NCBI RefSeq assembly: GCF_024198255.1
Contig: NZ_JAJVKW010000011.1
Coordinates: forward strand, 1 to 64,000
DNA length: 64,000 nucleotides
Reading direction: 5' to 3'
Source of the DNA: Myxococcus guangdongensis
GTDB taxonomy: Bacteria > Myxococcota > Myxococcia > Myxococcales > Myxococcaceae
Under the pieces are notes generated by a model. It ran no database searches. It was not told the DNA's origin and saw only the letters and a list, made by a program, of their open reading frames with translations. A program made the translations under genes and the position numbers. Positions 22,966 through 32,720 of the stretch are shown here, piece after piece (positions within the stretch are counted from its first letter, which is position 1; each line of letters opens with the position of its first letter).

Positions 22966-23670
22966 ATGATGTTCCAGGGGCTCCAGTTGTTGATTCCAGC
23001 CAAGGTCGACCCGGAGCGCGACGCCGTCGCGCGCGCCTGGGAAGATGGGGGAGGCTCGGTGCTGCGACTCGACCGCTTCTGGAGCCCGCCCGACGTCGAG
23101 CCCGCGCGGACCCGGCTGTATGGCAACGACACGTTCTGCCTCGTGGTCGCCCAGAAGCTGGGCCTCACCCTCGTCTCGCCGCCCGATGACCTGTTGCTTC
23201 AGGCGGATGTGGACCAGGTGGGGCGCGAGGTACAAGGCTCCACGCTGGAGCGTGTCGTCACGGGCCCTTTCCCACGGTTCATCAAGCCGCGGGTTCCCAA
23301 GGTGTTCCGCGCGGCCGTGTGGCCGGGGCCCGAACCACTGCTCGAAGAGTGTCGGGGCTTGCCGCCCGAGACACCCGTGCTCTCGTCCGAGGTCGTCGAC
23401 GTGCGAGCCGAGGCCCGTGCGTGGATGCTCGAGGGCCGCGCGCTCACGTGCGCGCTGTACGAAGGCGAAGGCAGTATCGAGGACGCGCGGGCCTTCCTGG
23501 GCACCGTGGCCAGTGGGGAGAAGCTCCCGCGCACCTGTGTCCTCGACGCGGCCCTCGTCGAGGGAAGAGGCTGGGTCCTCCTCGAAGCCAACGCCGCGTG
23601 GGGCGCGGGGCTCAACGGTTGCGTGGCGAGCGAAGCTGCTCGGTGCATCGCCTGCGCCACCCAGGTCTGA
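22966..23670 (+). CDS. ATP-grasp domain protein (DUF4343-like)
   Basis: About 234 aa, starting ATG at 22966 or the adjacent ATG at 22969 (GAGG just upstream). LLIPAKVDPERDAVARAW at the start, RFIKPRVPKVFRAAVWPG in the middle (Lys in the ATP-grasp position), RAEARAWMLEGRALT and LLEANAAWGAGLNGC at the end match the ATP-grasp DUF4343 pattern, in which E and N of EANAAW bind Mg-ATP. Substrate unknown. It may share a transcript with the gene before it (51 bp gap). Confidence 0.68.
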   Translation: MMFQGLQLLIPAKVDPERDAVARAWEDGGGSVLRLDRFWSPPDVEPARTRLYGNDTFCLVVAQKLGLTLVSPPDDLLLQADVDQVGREVQGSTLERVVTGPFPRFIKPRVPKVFRAAVWPGPEPLLEECRGLPPETPVLSSEVVDVRAEARAWMLEGRALTCALYEGEGSIEDARAFLGTVASGEKLPRTCVLDAALVEGRGWVLLEANAAWGAGLNGCVASEAARCIACATQV

Positions 23671-23847
23671 GCAACCTACGGTACGAAGATGACCACCCAG
23701 GCGGACCACGCCGTGGTGCGAGTCCGAGCATCTCCACGACGTCGCGGGCCTCTCGCCACCGCCCCTCGAACTCGTGTGCTCCCACGAACCCCTCGCCCGG
23801 TTCAGAGGGACTCGCCAAGACCGCATCCCGGCGCGCACGTCCAGCCG

Positions 23848-24624
23848 CTACGGCGCGCCACGTCCCGCGCGCAGGCTCGCCAGGGCCTCGTCGAGCACCG
23901 GAAGCGAGGCCTCGGTCCACCCCTTCAGTCGGACCCGCTGGGACAGCTCCGCGTGGTCTGGATGGACCAGGCCCGCCACGGTGGCGTCCTCGATGAGCTG
24001 CGCCTGCTGCTCGGGATTGAGCTCCTCCCAGCGCAGCCCGTCACGCACGCCCTTGCGCCAGTCGTACCCATCTCCCCAGAACTGCGCGGCGAGCGCGGCG
24101 CTCAAGTACGCCGTGCCTCCGTGCTGGTGTTGCCACACGTGCGTCAGCTCGTGCGTCAGCAGCGCCACGTCCGTGGGTCCACTCCTCGGCGGGATGAACA
24201 CGGTGTCGCCATGCGCGAAGGCGCGCCCGGGAATCCCCAGCACACCCACCGGGCCCTCCTTCACCCGCACCGCCGCGTAGTCCAGGCTCGTGCCGAACAC
24301 GGGCCGCAGCAGCGCCACCTCGAAGCCCGTGAGTCGACGCCCCACGGGCTCCAGGCCCAGCAGCACCTGCACCGCGCTGACCATCCGCCCGGCCAGCATC
24401 AGCACCGCGTCCAGCGGGAGCTGCGCCACGCGCACCAGTCCTCGCCGCAGCAGGAACCCGCCCTCGCGCCGACGCCCCAGGACGAGCGCCACGAGCCCTC
24501 GCGACACGCCCGAGAGCACCACCACCCAACCGAGCACCAGGCCGCGCACGACGCTCAACGCGCCGGTGAGCAGACCCCACCCCGCGTCCGCCAGACGGGC
24601 GGGAACCCCAGACACCCGACTCAC
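23848..24624 (-). CDS. HExxH metallopeptidase-like protein (DUF4157-like)
   Basis: 258 aa from GTG at 24624. Residues about 15-60 are hydrophobic (GLLTGALSVVRGLVLGWVVVL). From residue 110, LRPVFGTSLDYAAVRVKEG and then LLTHELTHVWQHQHGGTAY follow the DUF4157 pattern (V..G.d...VRv...........THEL.HV.QQ), with the zinc-binding H-E-L-T-H intact. DUF4157 domains are found in extracellular contractile injection system effectors and toxin processing proteins. No such system is visible here. It is preceded 10 bp upstream by a pseudo-receiver gene. Confidence 0.6.
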   Translation of the reverse strand: MSRVSGVPARLADAGWGLLTGALSVVRGLVLGWVVVLSGVSRGLVALVLGRRREGGFLLRRGLVRVAQLPLDAVLMLAGRMVSAVQVLLGLEPVGRRLTGFEVALLRPVFGTSLDYAAVRVKEGPVGVLGIPGRAFAHGDTVFIPPRSGPTDVALLTHELTHVWQHQHGGTAYLSAALAAQFWGDGYDWRKGVRDGLRWEELNPEQQAQLIEDATVAGLVHPDHAELSQRVRLKGWTEASLPVLDEALASLRAGRGAP

Positions 24625-24634
24625 GACGAAACCC

Positions 24635-25147
24635 TCAGCGCCCCGCGGCGGCGCGAAGCGGTGCGCGCTGGCCCAGCACCGACTCCACCAGCGAGCGCAG
24701 CATCCCCGGACGCCAGGGCCGCGCGAGCGCGAAGTGCGTCAGGCACGAGCCACTGAACGCCTCCGCGAGCTCCGGGCAGAAGCGTGACGACACCAGCACC
24801 CGAGGCCCCTGGAAGTCCTTCTCCACCAGCCGCGCCAGGAACGCGTGCGACACGGCGCGAGGCTCCGAGTCCAGATCCACCACCACCGCCGCCGGCACCG
24901 TCCCCATCTCCAGCCTGCGCCCCGCCGACGCCACGCCCTGCGCGTGGATCAACCCGAAGGCCGGCGCCAGCTCGCGCCCCATCATCAGCCGCGAGAAGGG
25001 CGACTCGGAGACCACCATCACCGTCGGCCCGCCCGAGCCCTTCAGGGAACGTCGCGACCCGGACACGCCCAGCCCCCCCACCTCTCTCAGGCGAGGCGCG
25101 GGAACGGACTCGAGCAGACGGGGCTGGGCAATCGTGGAGGGGGGCAC
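24635..25147 (-). CDS. Degenerate response-regulator receiver protein
   Basis: The frame is open to a TTG at 25183; GTG at 25147 is chosen because AT-rich, promoter-like DNA lies upstream (25160-25205). The fold of a receiver domain is visible: PTVMVVSESPFSRLMMGREL, AAVVVDLDSEP with the phospho-Asp position kept, VLVSSRFCPELAEAF, then FALARPWRPGMLRSLV. The acidic pair before the first helix is replaced by Ser-Glu, and the conserved Lys of the KP motif is Arg, so phosphorylation is doubtful. It has no output domain. Its stop is 10 bp from the HExxH gene. Confidence 0.55.
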   Translation of the reverse strand: MPPSTIAQPRLLESVPAPRLREVGGLGVSGSRRSLKGSGGPTVMVVSESPFSRLMMGRELAPAFGLIHAQGVASAGRRLEMGTVPAAVVVDLDSEPRAVSHAFLARLVEKDFQGPRVLVSSRFCPELAEAFSGSCLTHFALARPWRPGMLRSLVESVLGQRAPLRAAAGR

Positions 25148-25173
25148 GCATCGGACTGTAGCCAGCAATAGCG

Positions 25174-25188
25174 GAAATATCAAATTTC
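25174..25188. promoter_or_regulatory. AT-rich palindrome upstream of pseudo-receiver gene
   Basis: GAAAT-ATCAA-ATTTC, arms of 5 bp, lies in the only strongly AT-rich patch of this neighbourhood (25155-25210). It could be an operator or part of the promoter for the leftward gene. Confidence 0.35.
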
Positions 25189-25319
25189 ACTTCAATTATC
25201 CGATTAGTCCGCTCTTGCTCCAGGGAGCCATGCCACATCCCACGTGTCCCGTCACAGGCTCGTGGGATGCAACACCCGTTCAGTGGGTCTCCTTCAACCC
25301 AACCCTCCTCGACACAGTG

Positions 25320-26930
25320 TCAGGAGGACGACAGTCGCCTTCGGGCCCCAGGGTTCTCCCAGGCCTCCAACTGCTCGGCGAGCGTGCCCGACGCGGGCAG
25401 CTCGGTGGAGCCGCCCTGCTCCATCGCCCGGAGGAGCAGCGCCGTGAGAGAGGTCCCCACGACGGGGATGTCCGTGACCCGCTGGAGGGAGCGCAGTGGG
25501 GTGCGCAGCGTCTCGCAGTCCAGCATCACCATCTCGGCGGCCGTCACGTCGGTCGGCAGCTCCATCGGTTCGAGCGCGTCCGCGCGCAACCGCACGAAGC
25601 AGGAGGGACGCCGACCACTGCAGGAGCGCAACGCGAGCACCGTCCCATCCGGCAGGTCCACCACGCAGCGCACCGGCGTGGAGTGGCCGCCGTCGAGAGG
25701 GATGTGGACCTCGACGTGCTCGGAGGTGGGCCGTACGCGCCAGGGCCGTGTCCCCGGGAAGAGCGTGGCGCTGGCCAGGTGGTCATAGAGCGCGTTGAGC
25801 TCCGCGAGGCCCCAGTACGTGCTCGGCTGGGTGGCTCGGACGACGGAGTGCTCCGAGACGAGCCGCTCGATGAGCTCATCCACCGAGGCGCCCCCCGCGC
25901 GGACCATGACGCCCGCGCGCGGCACGAGGGCCCCGTCGGCATCCACCGCCACCGCGAGCACGCCCGCCTCCAGGGACCACGTCTCCCGCCAGGTCATCGG
26001 CTCGTCGTGAACGCGCAATGGCACACACGACAAGCCCGCGGGGACCCAGTGCAGCGCGACGCCCGGCACATCGAAGTGGTCCAGGGCCGCGTCCCGCGAC
26101 TTCAAGAACTCCGCGTGGGACTGCTCGAGCAGGGGGTTGCGCTGGTCGAAGCGTCCGGACTGGCCGATGTACGGGAACAGCCGCATCACCCAGCCCGCCA
26201 TGCGGTCCCAGCCATACGCGGCCGCGGGCTTGTAGAGCTCCGTCCACAGCTGACGGTCCGGCTTCCCCTCCGAGGCGCGCACCAGCTCGTCCGCGATGGG
26301 GATGAGCGAGGACGTCCACCAGGACAGGTCCAGCTCGGCGATGACGTCGATGCGGCGGCGGATGGCCCGCCAGTCCTCGGGTGTGCCCAGCAGGGTGACC
26401 CGGGGGATGCCGCACCGGATGCCCAGCGTGAAGTCGAAGTACGGCGACATCGCGTCCATCAGGACCACGTCGCCAGCCATGCGCTCGATGTCGGTGCTGG
26501 TGGAGAAGTCACACGACAGCAGGCGGGGGATGCCCGGCCCCAGCGCCTCACGGAGCAGCCCTCGGAAGGCCGCGAGGATGGCGCGGAAGTCCTCGTCCGT
26601 GTGAGGCACCGCGCCCACCACGACCTCGAGATTCCGGCGCCCCTCGTGGCGGACGAGTCGCTCCCGAAGCCGCTCGGCATTCAGCCGGATGTGCTGGGCC
26701 ACGCCCTGCGCCAGCGTGAGCCACACCACGTCCGGAGAGAGCACCAGGGGCCGGTGCTCGGCGAAGGCCTGATGCACGGCGGCGAGCAGCGGGTGGATGC
26801 CCTGGGGGTCCACCACCGGGGTGTCCGCGCCGGGCGCCATCCAGTGCGTCTTCCCCACCAGCGTCCCGAGCGGAACGGTGTCCAGCGGAGTCCTTGCTTC
26901 CTCGACAGCGTCCACTGCGAAGGTCGTCAC
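25320..26930 (-). CDS. DUF4419 domain-containing protein
   Basis: 536 aa from ATG at 26930. HPLLAAVHQAFAEHRPLVLSPDVVWLTLAQG near residue 48, then SCDFSTSTDIERMAGDVVLMDAMSPYF and FDFTLGIRCGIPRVTLLGTPEDW near 150 are the conserved blocks of the DUF4419 family, whose function is unknown. The C-terminal third carries a CxxxC-free beta-rich region and is less conserved. No signal peptide. It is separated by 156 bp from the sirtuin gene on the same strand. Confidence 0.7.
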   Translation of the reverse strand: MTTFAVDAVEEARTPLDTVPLGTLVGKTHWMAPGADTPVVDPQGIHPLLAAVHQAFAEHRPLVLSPDVVWLTLAQGVAQHIRLNAERLRERLVRHEGRRNLEVVVGAVPHTDEDFRAILAAFRGLLREALGPGIPRLLSCDFSTSTDIERMAGDVVLMDAMSPYFDFTLGIRCGIPRVTLLGTPEDWRAIRRRIDVIAELDLSWWTSSLIPIADELVRASEGKPDRQLWTELYKPAAAYGWDRMAGWVMRLFPYIGQSGRFDQRNPLLEQSHAEFLKSRDAALDHFDVPGVALHWVPAGLSCVPLRVHDEPMTWRETWSLEAGVLAVAVDADGALVPRAGVMVRAGGASVDELIERLVSEHSVVRATQPSTYWGLAELNALYDHLASATLFPGTRPWRVRPTSEHVEVHIPLDGGHSTPVRCVVDLPDGTVLALRSCSGRRPSCFVRLRADALEPMELPTDVTAAEMVMLDCETLRTPLRSLQRVTDIPVVGTSLTALLLRAMEQGGSTELPASGTLAEQLEAWENPGARRRLSSS

Positions 26931-27086
26931 GGTTACGCTCCCTCGTCATGTCGTGTGAACAGAATCCGCCCGACGGCGGCCGGCACCCGACGAGGGTTTT
27001 CTCAGCGACCTGACAGGTGCGTCGGCGTGCCTCCGTCCGACCTACAACAGCACCTCCAGGCCGCAAGGGCGCCCGGAGGTGGCAAC

Positions 27087-27899
27087 TCAGGACTGGAGCG
27101 CGCGAACCAGCTCCGGCAGGGCATCGTCGGCGCGGGCCGTCACCGGCTCGATGCCCAGGTCCAGCGACACGTTCGACGGGTCGATGCTGAACATCCGCGC
27201 ATCCAGCTTCCGGCCCCGTCGGTAGACCATGTCCGTCACACCCACGGAGAAGGACGTCCCGACGAAGACAATCACGCGGCTCTGTCGCGCCAGGATGAGC
27301 GTCCGCTCGATTTCGTAGCTGTCGTGCTCCGTGTAGTTCTCATCGAACCAGAGCACGTGGGGCCGCAGGCGGCTGTTGCAGCGAGGGCAGCGCGGCACCG
27401 TCTCCGGGCTCGGGTTCGCGTGGAACGCCGAGAAGTCCACCGACGCCAGCGGCACCGTGCCGCGAGGCGCCCCCAGCGCGCAGCCCTGGGCGGAGCAGCG
27501 CGCCAATCGCAGACTCCCATGCACCTTCACCAGCTCCCGACTCCCGGCGTCCTCGTGCAGCGAGTCCACGTTCTGGGTGACGATGGCGAAGCCGCGTCCC
27601 TTCGCCTCCTGCCACGCCTCCCACGCCACGAGCGCCTGGTGCGCCGCGTTCGGCTTCGCGGCCCGCGCCAGCTCGAAGCGCTGGAGGTACATCTTCCAGG
27701 ACTCGTGCGGCGCGCGTCGGAAGAACGCGTGGGTCCCCTTCTCCATCACCTCGTTGGACCAGACCGCGCCCGGGTCCGTGCCCCGGAACGTCGGAATGCC
27801 ACTGGCCAGACTGATGCCCGCGCCCGTGATGACGAGGACGTGCGCCGAAGCCGGTCCGCGCACGGCCTCGAGGAGCGCGTCGAATCCCGAAGACGTCAT
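27087..27899 (-). CDS. Sir2-family NAD-dependent deacylase (sirtuin)
   Basis: 270 aa from ATG at 27899. Sirtuins remove acyl groups from lysines using NAD. VITGAGISLASGIPTFRG is the NAD loop, TQNVDSLHEDAG the catalytic core, VKVHGSLRLARC the His base, and CSAQGC with CPRCNSRLRPHVLWFDE supplies the zinc cysteines. The spacing between the two Cys pairs is wide (about 40 residues), and GTSFSVGVTDM is the second NAD block. A standalone gene with a DUF4419 gene downstream. Confidence 0.88.
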   Translation of the reverse strand: MTSSGFDALLEAVRGPASAHVLVITGAGISLASGIPTFRGTDPGAVWSNEVMEKGTHAFFRRAPHESWKMYLQRFELARAAKPNAAHQALVAWEAWQEAKGRGFAIVTQNVDSLHEDAGSRELVKVHGSLRLARCSAQGCALGAPRGTVPLASVDFSAFHANPSPETVPRCPRCNSRLRPHVLWFDENYTEHDSYEIERTLILARQSRVIVFVGTSFSVGVTDMVYRRGRKLDARMFSIDPSNVSLDLGIEPVTARADDALPELVRALQS

Positions 27900-27966
27900 G
27901 TGAACACCTCCCCACGGCTCGACGATGGCATGGCGCGGAGCATGACACGCCCGTGAGGAGCCCCGC

Positions 27967-29184
27967 TCAAGCTGTCGCCGGCACCAGCGTCAGCTCCGCG
28001 ATTTCAGGAGACGGCCCCAGGCGCAGCGGCGGGCCCCAGTACCCCGTGCCCCGGTGCGTGTACACGCGCACGCCGGCGATGGTCGCGAGCCCTTGCACCA
28101 CGGGCTGCTGCAGCTTGATGAAGAACATGAACGGGAACACCTGCCCGCCATGCGTGTGTCCGGACAGCTGCAGGTCCACGCGCACGCCGTCGCGCGCCAC
28201 GTGCAGCGCAGAGCGGGGCTGATGCGCCAGCAGCACCACCGGCACACCCTCGGGCGCGTTCGCGAGCGCGACCGAGGGACGGCTCGCATGCTCCGGGATG
28301 ATGTGTCCCGCGTCGTGGTCCGTCACGCCCGCGACCACCAACCGCGCGCCATCGCGCTCCACCACGCGGTGCGAGTTGCGCAGCACGGTGAGCCCCAGCC
28401 GCGCCACCTCCGCCTCCCAGGCGGGACCGCCGTGGTAGTACTCGTGATTGCCCGTCACGTAGAACACGCCGAGCGACGCGCGCAGCTCCGCCAGGGGATG
28501 CACCTCCTCACGCAGCGCCTCCACGTGCCCGTCGACCAGGTCGCCCGTCACCGCGATGATGTCGGGCTTCAGCGCGTTCACCTGCTCCACCACGCGCCGC
28601 AGCCACCGGCCATCCAGCGTGGGGCCCACGTGGACATCCGAAATCTGCACCACCCGCAGGCCCGCGAGTCCCGGCCCGAGCCCCGTCATGGGCACCGTCA
28701 CGTGCTCCACCGTCGCGCGCCCTCGCGCCGTCACGAACGCGTAGAGCACCGCGGGCACCGTCACCGCGCCCACCACGAGCGCCTTGCCGCGCGCGAGCAG
28801 CAGCGCGTCCGGCACCACGCCCGTCCACCCCAGCACCGCGCCCACCACGTCCGCCACCACCACGGCGCTGAGCAGGATGCCGAAGCTCCCCAGCCACAGG
28901 AACGACGTCCACTGCAGCACGCGCTGGGCCGTCGAGGGCTCGCCCCGTCCCGCGAACAGTCCGGCCGGAATCGACACGAAGAGCAGCACCATCAGCACCA
29001 CGCCCAGAGCGCCCCAGGGCGAGGGCCACGCCGGGCTCACGAACAGGCGCACCGCCAGGTACGCGTGCAGCCCGCCCATCAGCGCGAGGATGCCGCCCAG
29101 GGACATCAGCCAGCGCAGCACCCGTCCCGGGCCCGCGCGGCGCTGTCGTGACTCCTGCTCCACCCCTTGAGACGACTCCGCCAC
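27967..29184 (-). CDS. Membrane metallophosphoesterase
   Basis: 405 aa from GTG at 29184 with GGAGG 8 nt upstream; the frame is open to 29595 but that part is antisense to another gene. The N-terminal 150 residues hold four or five membrane helices. Then come QISDVHVGPTLDG, VTGDLVDGHVE, VTGNHEYYHGG and LSGHTHGGQVFPF, the metal-ligand blocks of calcineurin-like phosphoesterases of the YkuE/YaeI type, which act on lipid-linked phosphates at the membrane. Substrate unknown. Confidence 0.82.
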   Translation of the reverse strand: MAESSQGVEQESRQRRAGPGRVLRWLMSLGGILALMGGLHAYLAVRLFVSPAWPSPWGALGVVLMVLLFVSIPAGLFAGRGEPSTAQRVLQWTSFLWLGSFGILLSAVVVADVVGAVLGWTGVVPDALLLARGKALVVGAVTVPAVLYAFVTARGRATVEHVTVPMTGLGPGLAGLRVVQISDVHVGPTLDGRWLRRVVEQVNALKPDIIAVTGDLVDGHVEALREEVHPLAELRASLGVFYVTGNHEYYHGGPAWEAEVARLGLTVLRNSHRVVERDGARLVVAGVTDHDAGHIIPEHASRPSVALANAPEGVPVVLLAHQPRSALHVARDGVRVDLQLSGHTHGGQVFPFMFFIKLQQPVVQGLATIAGVRVYTHRGTGYWGPPLRLGPSPEIAELTLVPATA

Positions 29185-29287
29185 GTCCAGCACCTCCGGT
29201 GCGAGCGCGGAGCATAATGGCCGTCCGCGTCGCCTGCCCGGCAACCCGCGCGCCCGCCCGTTAGTGTGGGGCTCTCGGGAGACCCGG

Positions 29288-29734
29288 ATGCCTTCGCGAC
29301 GCGTGGACAGCCCCTGGCAGAGCTGGATGGTGGCGGCCGCGCTCGTCCTCGGTGGGCTCGGCTGCTTCGCCACGGGGGTGGCCTGGGTGTCGCGCGCGCT
29401 CTTCCAGGACATCGAGCAAGCGCTGCGCCGTGACGACGTGCACCGCCTCGCGCTGCGCACCGCGGAGGCCACCCCGCTCGCCACCGAGCGGCTGGGCACG
29501 CCCCTGACGAGCAGCTTCATCACCCTGCGCGCCCATGACGCCACCGAGCGGCGGGGAGGCCAGGTGGACTTCGACCTCACCGTGCAAGGCCCCAAGGGGC
29601 GCGGCGTGCTGGAGGCCCAGGTGACCTACACGTCGGAGGCGTGGACGCTGCGCAGGCTGGTGCTGCGTCCGGAGGGAGGAGATTCCGTGGAGCTCCCCGC
29701 GGGAGGCAGCACGCCCGCCCTGCCTGCGGACTGA
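29288..29734 (+). CDS. Coa1-like (cytochrome c oxidase assembly) membrane protein
   Basis: 148 aa from ATG at 29288 (GGGAG upstream). One N-terminal membrane helix (WMVAAALVLGGLGCFATGVAWV) is followed by a small domain with LGTPLTSSFITLRAHD and GRGVLEAQVTYTSEAWTLRRLVL, the pattern of Coa1/Tim21-like proteins. In mitochondria Coa1 assists oxidase assembly; bacterial copies are annotated by similarity and their role is unproven. Probably cotranscribed with the next gene (30-bp gap). Confidence 0.6.
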   Translation: MPSRRVDSPWQSWMVAAALVLGGLGCFATGVAWVSRALFQDIEQALRRDDVHRLALRTAEATPLATERLGTPLTSSFITLRAHDATERRGGQVDFDLTVQGPKGRGVLEAQVTYTSEAWTLRRLVLRPEGGDSVELPAGGSTPALPAD

Positions 29735-29764
29735 GCACACCCACGGCACGGGCTGCCTAGGTTC

Positions 29765-30304
29765 ATGGGCATGAAGACCTCGCGCCTCCTCGTTCTCGGC
29801 CTGCTCGCCAGCGCTCCCGCCCTGGCGGCGAAATCCCCGGACCAGTACCTCGACCTGCGGACGCGGGAGCGCGCCGTGAACATCCGCGTCACGGAGGACA
29901 ACCTCTCGGGGCCTCAGCTCCAGCTCTACTTCGGCGATGACGTCGTGCGCGGCCGGGCCTTCGGCCGACCGGTGAACCTCCAGGTGGAGGGCGACAACGT
30001 CAAGGGCATCTATGGACAGGCGCCGGTGGACCTGAAGGTGACGGAGGACGGGGACATGCTCGAGGCCGTGGGAACGTTCGGCGGCCAGCTCTCCAATTTC
30101 CGCGTGAGCCCCGACCAGATCGCCGGGAACATCGGTCGCTGCAGCTACGAGCTCGTCACCAAGAGCAAGAGCAACGACCTCTACACCGGCTGGCGCACCT
30201 GCGGCGGCAGGTTGGACAACGCGGTGACGCTGTCCATTCCACCCGCGCTGGCCCAGGACGACGCCGGACTGGTCACCGCGCTCTCCATCGTGCTCGCGCA
30301 GTAG
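29765..30304 (+). CDS. Exported protein of unknown function
   Basis: 179 aa (an ATG six bases later is equally good). The signal peptide ([20 protein letters not shown]) has an AxA-type cleavage site. The mature part is beta-rich ([55 protein letters not shown]), with two cysteines placed like a disulfide (GRCSYEL, RTCGG). No family recognised. It lies between the Coa1-like and AIM24-like genes. Confidence 0.65.
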   Translation: MGMKTSRLLVLGLLASAPALAAKSPDQYLDLRTRERAVNIRVTEDNLSGPQLQLYFGDDVVRGRAFGRPVNLQVEGDNVKGIYGQAPVDLKVTEDGDMLEAVGTFGGQLSNFRVSPDQIAGNIGRCSYELVTKSKSNDLYTGWRTCGGRLDNAVTLSIPPALAQDDAGLVTALSIVLAQ

Positions 30305-30368
30305 ACATCGGTTGAGCCTCGCGAGCGGGCGGCTATGGTGCGCCGACATTTTTCGGCGGAGCAATCCC

Positions 30369-31163
30369 ATGGCGCAGATGCACGAGGTCGACTTCCACAT
30401 CTACGGCGATGACCTGCAGTTCGTCGAGGTGGAGCTGGACCCGCAGGAGGCGGCGGTGGCCGAGGCCGGCACCCTCATGTACATGGAGGACGGCATCGAG
30501 ATGGAGACCATCTTCGGTGACGGCTCGGAGAAGAAGAGCGGCCTCCTGGGCTCGCTGCTCGGCGCGGGCAAGCGCCTGCTGACGGGCGAGTCGCTCTTCA
30601 CCACCGTCTTCCTCAACCGGGGCGGCGGCAAGCGCAAGGTGGCCTTCGCGGCGCCCTACCCCGGGAAGATCATCCCGGTGAACCTGGGCGAGCTCGGCGG
30701 CGAGCTGATTGCCCAGAAGGACAGCTTCCTCGCGGCGGCGAAGGGCGTGTCGCTGGGCATCGCGTTCCAGAAGAAGCTGGGCACGGGCCTGTTCGGCGGC
30801 GAGGGCTTCATCATGCAGCGGCTGCAGGGAGACGGGCTCGCGTTCATCCACGCGGGTGGCACGCTGCGCGAGCGCACGCTGGGCCCGGGCGAGCTCTTGC
30901 GCGTGGACACCGGCTGTATCGTCGCGTTCCAACCGACGGTGGACTACGACATCCAGATGGTGAGCGGCATCAAGACGGCCTTCTTCGGCGGCGAGGGTCT
31001 GTTCTTCGCCACACTGCGAGGCCCGGGCAAGGTGTGGCTCCAGTCGCTGCCCTTCAGCCGGCTCGCGGGTCGCATCCTCTCCGCCGCGCGCCCAGGTGGC
31101 TCGCGGGATGAGGGCAGCGTGCTCGGCAACGTCGGACTCGGTTCGCTGCTCGGCGACGACTGA
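30369..31163 (+). CDS. AIM24/TIGR00266-family protein
   Basis: 264 aa from ATG at 30369 (GGAG 8 nt upstream). [67 protein letters not shown] and [23 protein letters not shown] are the conserved blocks of the AIM24 family (double-stranded beta-helix fold). Yeast Aim24 is mitochondrial; bacterial functions are unknown. The length matches the family. Confidence 0.8.
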   Translation: MAQMHEVDFHIYGDDLQFVEVELDPQEAAVAEAGTLMYMEDGIEMETIFGDGSEKKSGLLGSLLGAGKRLLTGESLFTTVFLNRGGGKRKVAFAAPYPGKIIPVNLGELGGELIAQKDSFLAAAKGVSLGIAFQKKLGTGLFGGEGFIMQRLQGDGLAFIHAGGTLRERTLGPGELLRVDTGCIVAFQPTVDYDIQMVSGIKTAFFGGEGLFFATLRGPGKVWLQSLPFSRLAGRILSAARPGGSRDEGSVLGNVGLGSLLGDD

Positions 31164-31223
31164 GGGACGGAAGTCGCCTCGTGGCAGCGGAGGTCCCCGT
31201 GAGGCCTCCGCCGCCGTGTTGTC

Positions 31224-32687
31224 ATGAGTCGGGACAGGGATGCGTCGCTGCGGTCCGTGGACGCCATGTCATCGACCCTGCACACCCTCTTCGAGTCCCT
31301 CCAGCGGCGCATGCGCCCGGAGGACGTCGCTGAGCTCGTCCTCACCGAGCTCGGCCCGGAGCTGACGCGGTCCCAGACGAATCTGTTGACGAAGGCGGCC
31401 TGCGGCTCGCTGAAGCGCGGCGTGCATCAGCTCTCCTCCATGGCGCAGGACTTCGAGCGCCCCACTCCGCCCCTCCGCAAGACGCGTAAGGCGTCCGAGC
31501 TGTTCACGCGTGCCCCGGTGCTCTCGGACGAGGACGCCGCGGACGTGGAGAAGGTGAGCGCCTTCGTCAGTCAGCTGGGCACGGAGATTCGCAAGCAGTT
31601 CCAGAAGAGCGACTTCGCGGGGGACCGGCTCAACAAGGAGGCGCGCCTGAGCGCGGGGCTGGAGATTTCCCGTCGGCGCTACAACAAGCTCTTCCGCTTC
31701 CTGGCGCGCTTCGAGGAGAAACTGGAGACGTACCGGCTCGAGCAGCGCAAGTACGAGGCCACGCGCATCGCGAAGTCGAGCCTGGCGACGCGACTGTCCT
31801 GGGCGGACTTCTCGAAGTCACGGGACGCGGCGTGCTTCATCGCCTACTTCACCGCGCGGCGGAACCGGCGGAGCGTCTTCACCAACAGCAGCCAGGACCG
31901 CGCGCTCGACGAGATTGCCGACATGCTGCTCACGCGATTCAAGGAGCATCCGTGCACGGAGGGCTGGCGAGCCATCGCACATGTGCTGCCCGATGTGGAC
32001 GTCGTCAGCCATCTGCCCGACGCGGACAAGATGAACCTCTTCGTCACCTGGCTCGCGGTCCTCCACGACATCGCGGACCTGTTGCGGCGCACGTGGGAGC
32101 GGAGTCGCTTCGACCGCTCGACGATGGTCGTTCAGCGCGGTGACGACTCGAGCACCTGGAACACGACGGCGGGAGCGTGGAACGCGGCCCGGCAGGGCTG
32201 GCTGGGGCTCGCGCATACCCTGGGGATGCACGACGCCGTGGACATGATGTGCCTGGGCAAGGTCATGCGGCTCATGGCCTCGGATGTCGTGCGTTGGCAC
32301 GCGCGGTCGGGAGGAGGGCTCGAGCCCGACACGCTCATCTGGGCCGAGCTACCGCCCCCGTGGGAGGTGCTCACCGGCCGTCAGCGTTGCACGCGCTCCT
32401 ACGTCGAGCGGGTCTGTCGGAAACATGGTGTGGACCCGGAGCTGAAGGGCTGGACGTCGCATCCGGGTCAGCGGCGAGCAGTGCCGTTCTCGCCCACGCC
32501 GGAGCTGGTACACGGCGTGGTCGTCTCGCATCCCCAGCTGGCCTCCGCGCTCAAGAAGGCGGGGTGGTTCTCGGGCAAGTCGGGCAAGGAGTTCGACGAC
32601 GACGTGGGCCCGTTCGTGGTGCGAAGAGATGAGCAGGGCGCGGTTCTGGATGTGACAGCGGTTGAAGTGGAGGAGACGCGGCATTGA
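31224..32687 (+). CDS. Hypothetical protein (487 aa) next to tRNA-Gln
   Basis: 487 aa from ATG at 31224; ATG at 31266 is an alternative, and neither has a clear ribosome-binding site. The N-terminal half is helical and basic (ELTRSQTNLLTKAACGSLKRG, RLSAGLEISRRRYNKLFRF). The C-terminal half is Trp-rich (DDSSTWNTTAGAWNAARQGW, LIWAELPPPWEVL) with YVERVCRKHGVDPELKGW near the end. No family recognised. The protein is soluble. Codon use is ordinary for the window. The gene ends 33 bp before tRNA-Gln. Confidence 0.6.
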   Translation: MSRDRDASLRSVDAMSSTLHTLFESLQRRMRPEDVAELVLTELGPELTRSQTNLLTKAACGSLKRGVHQLSSMAQDFERPTPPLRKTRKASELFTRAPVLSDEDAADVEKVSAFVSQLGTEIRKQFQKSDFAGDRLNKEARLSAGLEISRRRYNKLFRFLARFEEKLETYRLEQRKYEATRIAKSSLATRLSWADFSKSRDAACFIAYFTARRNRRSVFTNSSQDRALDEIADMLLTRFKEHPCTEGWRAIAHVLPDVDVVSHLPDADKMNLFVTWLAVLHDIADLLRRTWERSRFDRSTMVVQRGDDSSTWNTTAGAWNAARQGWLGLAHTLGMHDAVDMMCLGKVMRLMASDVVRWHARSGGGLEPDTLIWAELPPPWEVLTGRQRCTRSYVERVCRKHGVDPELKGWTSHPGQRRAVPFSPTPELVHGVVVSHPQLASALKKAGWFSGKSGKEFDDDVGPFVVRRDEQGAVLDVTAVEVEETRH

Positions 32688-32720
32688 GTGCGCTTGCCGC
32701 GTGATTCCTCCAGAGAATGC

